64,000 bases of DNA from Ilex aquifolium (lineage: Eukaryota; Streptophyta; Magnoliopsida; Aquifoliales; Aquifoliaceae). A program made the translations under genes and the position numbers. Positions 58,259 through 64,000 of the stretch are shown piece after piece (position 1 is the first letter of the stretch; the number at the start of each line of letters is the position of its first letter). The notes beneath the pieces are model-generated. The model was not told where the DNA came from. It saw nothing but the letters and a program-made list of their open reading frames with translations, and searched no databases. The stretch is taken from the NCBI GenBank assembly GCA_951799425.1, contig OX637402.1:25971492-26035491 (forward strand), in the 5' to 3' direction.

Positions 58259-58891
58259 TGAAGATTTAGTGATGATTAAACATTTAAGAATATGTTGGTT
58301 TATCCGCAACGTGTTTTATTATTGTGTGTCGTTTGTTATAATCATGCTTAAATGTTTGTTATAATATGTTTGTACTACTGTATTGTTGTAGTTTATCTGT
58401 ATTGACAGTATGCATTGTCATAATGTATTGTCATTAGGTTATCTTTATCTGTATTGTCAGTATGCAGTGCTAAAATATAATGTACCGTTTGTTGTCTTAT
58501 TTTATATTACTCATTGTAGTGGAGCATAATTGATTAAAGTATGTATTGTAAATCCTGACTTTAAACATAATGAATTTTTAAAAAATTCGGCAGAGTTTCC
58601 TTTAAAACTTTGTAATACCAAAATAATTTTTCCCTGTATGCACAATATCAAAACTATAACAATCCCAAAAAACACTACCATAGCAACACCCAACCACAAA
58701 TACCACCACAAATACCACCACCAACACCCAACCACAAATACCACCACCATCACCCAAACCACGACTACAACCAACAACAACCAACCACCAAATCACAAAA
58801 ACCCCACCACACAACCAACAATAATACATACCAAGTAGTGTTAAATATACATGTAACAATAAATGTCTAAAAATGATAAAACATGATAAGT
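58259..58891. other. Convergent gap between small ORF B and the PMD gene
   Basis: It holds the presumed 3' UTRs. TTATCTGTATTG.CAGTATGCA occurs twice (about 58395 and 58447). An ACCACCA/AACCACA-rich stretch lies at 58680-58830; open frames in it are low-complexity. Confidence 0.45.
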
Positions 58892-61722
58892 CTACGTGCC
58901 ACAAGACGGCTTCTTCCTGAGCCGTGTTGGACGCCCATCCTGTAACTGTGATGGCTCGCCATCGCACACCTGTGACACTGGATCTCCGACTGGAATACTA
59001 TCTACCCCTCTGCTTGTGCCGCTGCCTCTGCCTCTGCCTCGACCACCCCGTACTCTACCACCGCGGCCTCTAACACCTCCATATCTGTCGCCTCGACCTC
59101 GCCCTCGACCTCGACCTCGTACTAATGATATCAGCTGGGCCAGGGGAGTCGTAGCACTGTGCTGTGACCTATGTACAACTGGGGGCGTAGTATGAAGTCC
59201 TATATCATGACCATGCGTCACAGCATCTAAAGGCTGGGATATCTGAACATTTGTGGGAGGTGATGCAAGCAGGCTGGGTAATGTGACTGCTGAAGTAGGT
59301 GATGTAAAAGTGGCTAGTCCTGCCATGGGTGAAACAGGCGATGCATGGTGCTCAGTAGGTATGAAGGTCTCGGTCAATGGTGATGGACGGGGTGTAGTAT
59401 GTGGTGATGTCTGATGTGGACTCGATGTGGATGGTGTATCTCCACGTTCTACGGATGGTGTCTGCTGAGGCTCAATAGGTGCTGATGTCCTCTCTGCTAC
59501 ACTCGTCTCTGGTACTGTGTCGCCACTGTCATCTACCCGAATATCTGGTCGGTGGCGTGGAGGTCTCTGTCGTCGTACAACAATACCATGAGTCCGGGGT
59601 GGTAAATCCGTCGGTGCACGTGGTGCAGTGTGTGGTATATGCAGCGGGTCGGTGTGGACCGCGCGATGTAGACGATGGTCCTGTCCAACCGCCTCTAGTC
59701 AAGTGGATGTCAGCGAACGGGCTGTCTGTAGTGTCTGTCTATGGGCTGTGTCCGTATCATCCGCAAGGGCAGCATCTGCTATCTGGTGAATCTGAACAAG
59801 TGTATGACCCTGTAAATGTAAAACTCACATACATTAGGATGATATAATTTATGTATTAGTAAATACTTATTATAATAACAAATGCACTTAGCGATTATCT
59901 TACAAAAATGTCGAATATGCTACCCATCGGCTGGAATCCAATAGGTGGAGTATGTACTGGAGGTCCGATCAACCGTCGAGTGATACGGCTATACCACACC
60001 ATATACGCATGAACACTCATATCGGTCACTGCTGCAGGTGCCTCCCCCGCAATAACATGATCTCGCCGGTGGGTCCACATATCTACAGACGAATGATGTA
60101 CAACACTCCAGTCATAACCACCTCTACCGCGTCGATCAGTAGCATGAAGAGCCGACCCAGTGTCACATGGCTGGGGGATATCCTGTCTAAATCCGAACTG
60201 GCGCATGACTCGATCAGGAAGATGCCACTCTACTAATGCAAAACATATAAGTGGTGCACGTGTCATCCACAAGTCGCTCCTAATAGTGCAATACGTCGGT
60301 AAGGCTGCTATGACCTCAGCACTATATGGCATCCAAACCATCTACAATAAAACAAATACTCAATTAACATGTAAGTGTAAAAACAGTATGACTTTTTAAC
60401 ATAGTGTACGTTGATGTACAAATTGAACCTGATCATCGCGCATCTGGTCTAGCTGATCCCTATAATGTCTGAGCACGTGTCTGGGGCTGTGTACATACGA
60501 TGTCATACGCACATTCCACCTGCAACTCATTATATTAATCATTTTGATCATTTGTGAAAAAAATTAATATTCATTGATGGTTACACACCTGCACCCCAAC
60601 GGACCCCTAGGTAATAGGTCATGCTGGTCAGGCATCTCCTCCGCATCAGCGGGTACCTCTGCAGCAACCCCAGCATCATGCCCCTCTGGCACGTGAATCA
60701 CATCGGGTCTATCTACCTCTGGTGCTTGATGAGGTAGTACTCTATCAGGACGGATATGCGTAAGCCGCTCCCAAGCCCATAACTATTACATTAAACGTAA
60801 CTATTAATTAGTAGTCATTCATATGAACATACCTTACAATTATATTTTAATGAAACACTACCTGTAAAATAACTAGCGGTCCACCAATGTCAGATCCGTC
60901 TGGTGCTGTAGCGCGACACATCTCACGGTACAAGCACGCAAGAGCTGCACTACCCCAGCTCAATCTCCCAGATGCATCTAGGTCCTCAAGATGTTGTAAG
61001 TATATAAGTCTGACCTTGTTCTGCGACTTGTCTGGAAAAATGTATGCCCCGATGAGCAGCATAATGTAGGCACGAGCATATCGATCAATGGTGATGGCAT
61101 CAGCATCATCTCGGAGTGGCTCAGCACATATAGTAGCAAGAGTGGTCATCTTAAGTCGAGATCCAGTGAATGCTGTGTCCGGTGGTCTAATGCCTAGATG
61201 ATGTTCACAGTAATCCTGCCACTCATGCACTGTGCGCTGTGTGTCAACACCGGTCACTGCATCACCGTCAATGGGTAGTCCGAAAAGTAGTGCCATATCC
61301 TGCAGTGTAACTGTCGCCTCTCCTATGGGCAAATGAAAAGTATGTGTCTCCACCCTCCACCGCTCCACTAGTGCAGTGACCAAATGGTGGTCCAGCTGTA
61401 TAAACCCAAGAGAGGCGATCCCATAAAATCCGGCAGTCATAACACGGCTCAATACCCTATGATCTGGTCGTCGTAAACGACGCATAGTAGCCTCTGCCCG
61501 ACATCACTTCAATGGTGCTAATTCCTTTAATGAATTACCAAAAAAAAATAATTATAATGTACAAACAGTGAGTTCTAAGTATCTACATATGTAGTGTACG
61601 CATTAAATTACGTGCCTGTCCATCCCATATCTGAGTGGACCGATGTCGTGGCTGCAAGTATAATACTGCAGGGTCAACTGGGCCCGGATGTACTAAGTCA
61701 CGCGCCTGCTGACGCTCTATAC
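58892..61722 (-). CDS. Plant mobile domain protein (MAIN / PP7-long-form-like), at least six exons
   Basis: Minus-strand exons read as 61612-61722, 60862-61493, 60589-60782, 60429-60519, 59904-60341 and 58892-59809. Family blocks occur in order: HPGPVDPAVLYLQPRHRS; then AGFYGIASLGFIQLD; ALVERWRVETHTFHLP and GEATVTLQDMALLFGLPIDG; then LWAWERLTHI; then GCRWNVRMTSYVHSPRHVL; then PLICFALVEWHLPDRVMRQF and AYMVWYSRITRRLI. The last exon is Pro/Ser/Thr-rich and ends in an RGRGRGRG-type tail. Plant mobile domains occur in host genes (MAIN and MAIL1, needed for silencing and meristem upkeep) and in transposons, where MULEs often carry them. Its place beside a MULE transposase points to element cargo. 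The last exon has an in-frame TGA near 59699, so the tail may not be translated, and no clear initiator ATG precedes the first exon. The ATG at 61483-61485 is an alternative start. Confidence 0.72.
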
Positions 61723-61888
61723 CTTAATACCATTAAATGACATTGCACGTAAATTGTTGTTGTTACAGTAATAAAAAAAAATAATTTCACTTGTAAAATA
61801 ACAATTCATACATTCGATTAATCTGTATTGTACATTATGTAATACATGTCAATAGTAGAATACACGTTCTGCGTCAAAAGTACACTGA

Positions 61889-62344
61889 TTATTCTTCGTT
61901 AGACATATAACCATCTGATATGTATTGTTCATTATTTAACACATTATTACGCTCTACAGCAGATAAATCGCGTCCATATGCATTTTTCACCATGTCGTTT
62001 GCAATTTGAACCATATAATAGCGCTGCCTACGAACCAACATTAGATTATTCTCATTGCGAACTTGAGTAACTACTACTTCGTAATCTTGTCTGTTCTTCC
62101 TTTGCATCATTAGAGATCTTCGGCGTGGCACCGGTATACCAAGTACTCTTAATTCGTTGCTTAATTCGTTGCTTAATTCGTTTGATTCAGTATAACGAAA
62201 TGCCCATTCTCGTCTTAATCCTGCATAATACTCTTTTGGGTCAGTACATTTCTCTGATTTGTAATCATCCTTTCGCTCTGTCAAAATCCAAACCCTATGA
62301 TTTCTGCGATTGTGCTCAACTATTGGACATCGGGATGTAGACAT
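61889..62344 (-). CDS. Small ORF A of the Mutator-like element, unnamed family
   Basis: The frame gives 151 residues from the ATG at 62344 (MSTSRCPIVEHNRRNHRVWI). It has LRREWAFRYTESNEL, a 4-residue tandem duplication NELSNELSNEL (from 12-bp repeats near 62149-62180), then LGIPVPRRRSLMM, VRNENNLMLVRRQRYYMVQI and the acidic end SDGYMSNEE. It matches small ORF B along most of its length and ORF C more weakly. It lies between the transposase and the PMD gene on the same strand. No named domain is recognised. Confidence 0.6.
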   Translation of the reverse strand: MSTSRCPIVEHNRRNHRVWILTERKDDYKSEKCTDPKEYYAGLRREWAFRYTESNELSNELSNELRVLGIPVPRRRSLMMQRKNRQDYEVVVTQVRNENNLMLVRRQRYYMVQIANDMVKNAYGRDLSAVERNNVLNNEQYISDGYMSNEE

Positions 62345-62533
62345 AGTGCAGTTGAATTATGTATCTGCAACAAGTACAAATTGTGAATACTCAATGAATA
62401 AAACATTGATGAATGTAATGACATAAACATAAATACATAACAATGTGAACATAGTTGAATTACATGAACATTGTTCATTTAATACTGCCGCACATTACAT
62501 ACACATCCACATTCATTTTCAATTGTGCACATC

Positions 62534-64000
62534 TTATGCAATTTTTGATGGGCATGTGCGTCGATCGTGCCCAGGTTGACCACACAATCTGCATTGATAC
62601 GTACTACGACCCTGTCGTACGTCCATTTCATTTCGGATCCGAGTTGATTGGGGACGACCCTTCGTTCGTAGTAGATTCGGATTAGGACAGATTTTTGGAC
62701 CACTTACCGCATCCCAATAGTCTACATGATGTAGTGGATGAAATTCACTGGCCCAAACGGCATCATGGGAAGCAACTGTGTATATCTCATCAACGTACTG
62801 CCACGGGTCTAAATGCCTCTTTGAAAAAAGCATCATTGCATGAGAGCATGGCATTTTATAGGTATTCCACTTACCACACGAACATGTGCGGTCTTTAATG
62901 TTTAGTACCTGTGCATTCCCTTTTTTTGTAACAACATATGCTCACCGGTGGTACGGCTGAATGTGGTAACATTCTGACCGGCTTTTTTCATTGAAACATA
63001 CGTCATCTTCTCCACCGCGTGAGGTGTAAAAGCAAACCCGCTATCTGATGTCGATCCACGCCTATCATTGAAATATTGAACAACCTTATAAAATATTGTT
63101 TCAACGCATGCCGTGATCGGTAAATGTCTTGCCTTTTTTAACACAAAGTTGAACACCTCAGAAATGTTGGTTGTCATGACTCCATAACGTCTTCCACCGT
63201 CATGTGCAAGTGCCCACTTCTCTTTTGGTATCTGATCAAGCCAATGAACGGCCGATGGGTTGATTTGTTGGATTTCCGCTTTAATCTTGTCATACTTGCG
63301 GATTTGATGAGCAGAGCCAGCATCCCATACTAGCCGTTTAAGATGAGAGTTATGAAACTTACTGTTGAAGTTACTTTGGATATGGCGTAAGCAATATCGA
63401 TGGTATGCATATGGTGCTTGCCATCCGGAACCATGAGCAGACACTGATTGAATTATACCTTGATGACGGTCAGATAGAAGACATATGCCTGGACGGTCAC
63501 CGACAACATCCTGTCTAAGTCTCCAAAGAAACCAACCCCATGTATCTATGCTTTCCTCATCGATGATTGCAAAGGCAAGAGGAAAAATCTGATGATTTCC
63601 ATCGAGGCCCGTAGCAATTAACAACTTGCCCTTGTACTTCCCGTACAAGAATGTGGCATCGATACTTATCAGTGGACGACATTGTCGAAAACCGTCAATA
63701 CACGGTTTAAATGCCCAAAATACTCTGTCAAATACGGCAGTCCCATTTCCAAGGTCGGCCGCCTGCCATCTGACTATTGTCCATTCATTAAACTTTTGCA
63801 GTGCAGCAAGGAATTTCAGCAAAAGACTATATGATTCATCCCAATCACCAAAAATCATTGTTAGGGCAGTTTGTTTTGCTTTCCATGCTTTCCGATACAA
63901 TATATCGTACTTATACACAATGGCAATGTGTTTTATTATCAAAACAACATTCAGAGATGGATCTGCCTTGACGAGGTCTTGTATTCTGCGTGCAACGAAT
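62534..64000 (-). CDS. Mutator-like (MURA-type) transposase, C-terminal part, one frameshift, N-terminus outside window
   Basis: The frame is open from the window edge (VARRIQDLVKADPSLNVVL...) to 62902, and a second frame covers 62534 to about 62935. The first part holds the helix-rich region with YRKAWKAKQTAL and FGDWDESYSLL, then the MULE catalytic domain with its DDE residues in RPLISIDATFLYGKYKG (D), ICLLSDRHQGI (D) and TTNISEVFNFVLK (E). The second part holds the SWIM zinc finger (CSCGKWNTYKMPCSH) and a C-terminal CCHC knuckle (CRLCGQPGHDRRTC). The two frames meet at a T7 run at 62921-62927 (A7 in the sense strand), so a single-base length change there separates the domains. It acts on the element's terminal repeats in the nucleus. 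It is transcribed leftwards toward ORF A. Confidence 0.88.

Larger units (their letters stand above)
55657..64000. mobile_element. Large Mutator-like element carrying transposase, PMD gene and three small ORFs (right end outside window)
   Basis: The assembly reads, from its left end: short terminal tandem repeats (55657-55740), a subterminal motif array (55740-56085), small ORF C (minus), small ORF B (plus), a plant mobile domain gene (minus), small ORF A (minus) and a MURA-type transposase (minus) that runs off the window. Mutator-like elements carrying host-type genes, including plant mobile domain genes, are known. The left boundary is inferred from the repeats, because the opposite terminus and the 9-bp target duplication cannot be seen. 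At least two lesions are visible: a frameshift in the transposase and a stop in the last PMD exon. Confidence 0.65.

Noticed and set aside
1-64000. tRNA genes, rRNA genes and CRISPR arrays
   Set aside because: No full tRNA cloverleaf or rRNA stretch was seen; tRNA-like boxes belong to SINEs, and the short tandem repeats lack CRISPR spacing.

Overview
The window is nuclear DNA of a flowering plant, most likely a eudicot. It is AT-rich, its genes carry GT-AG introns, and every protein gene recognised belongs to a plant family: a WAT1/EamA transporter, a Tubby-like F-box protein, a ROH1/BYPASS1-type protein, an RTM2-like HSP20 protein, an early-nodulin-like phytocyanin and plant mobile domain proteins. 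No prokaryotic or organellar operon is present. The species cannot be told from this sequence.

Layout, left to right. 1-1929: the end of a Helitron, a degenerate CACTA-like stretch and a promoter. 1930-5726: a seven-exon WAT1-related gene whose introns hold two head-to-tail Helitrons and a hAT-like MITE. 5727-13400: intergenic DNA with a SINE, MITEs, a Z-DNA-prone tract and a hAT transposase remnant. 14833-18817: Tubby-like F-box gene with a leader intron. 18818-25900: intergenic DNA with SINEs and MITEs. 26040-34600: a probably non-coding locus with four related C/D-box snoRNA-like sequences, interrupted by an old retroelement fragment. 34600-44000: repeats, including two Mutator-type elements with 9-bp target duplications, a TTA-duplicating element and a Helitron carrying more than 1 kb of trinucleotide minisatellite. 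44749-45888: ROH1-like gene. 50258-51472: RTM2-like gene. 53061-54644: early-nodulin-like gene on the minus strand. 55657-64000: the left 8.3 kb of a large Mutator-like element that runs off the window.

Two parts stand out. First, the snoRNA-like sequences at 26.3, 31.9, 32.5 and 33.5 kb share a guide that, by the D-box plus 5 rule, points at the wobble base C34 of elongator tRNA-Met, and may pair best with the intron-containing precursor. Second, the Mutator-like element carries a MURA-type transposase with a zinc knuckle, a plant mobile domain gene and three small ORFs that look like diverged copies of one unnamed family. Its end has short tandem repeats, a subterminal motif array and a 147-bp near-palindrome.

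The host genes do not form a pathway; they are independent neighbours separated by repeat-rich DNA. Exon boundaries were read by eye from splice sites and reading phase. Functions are family-level assignments.
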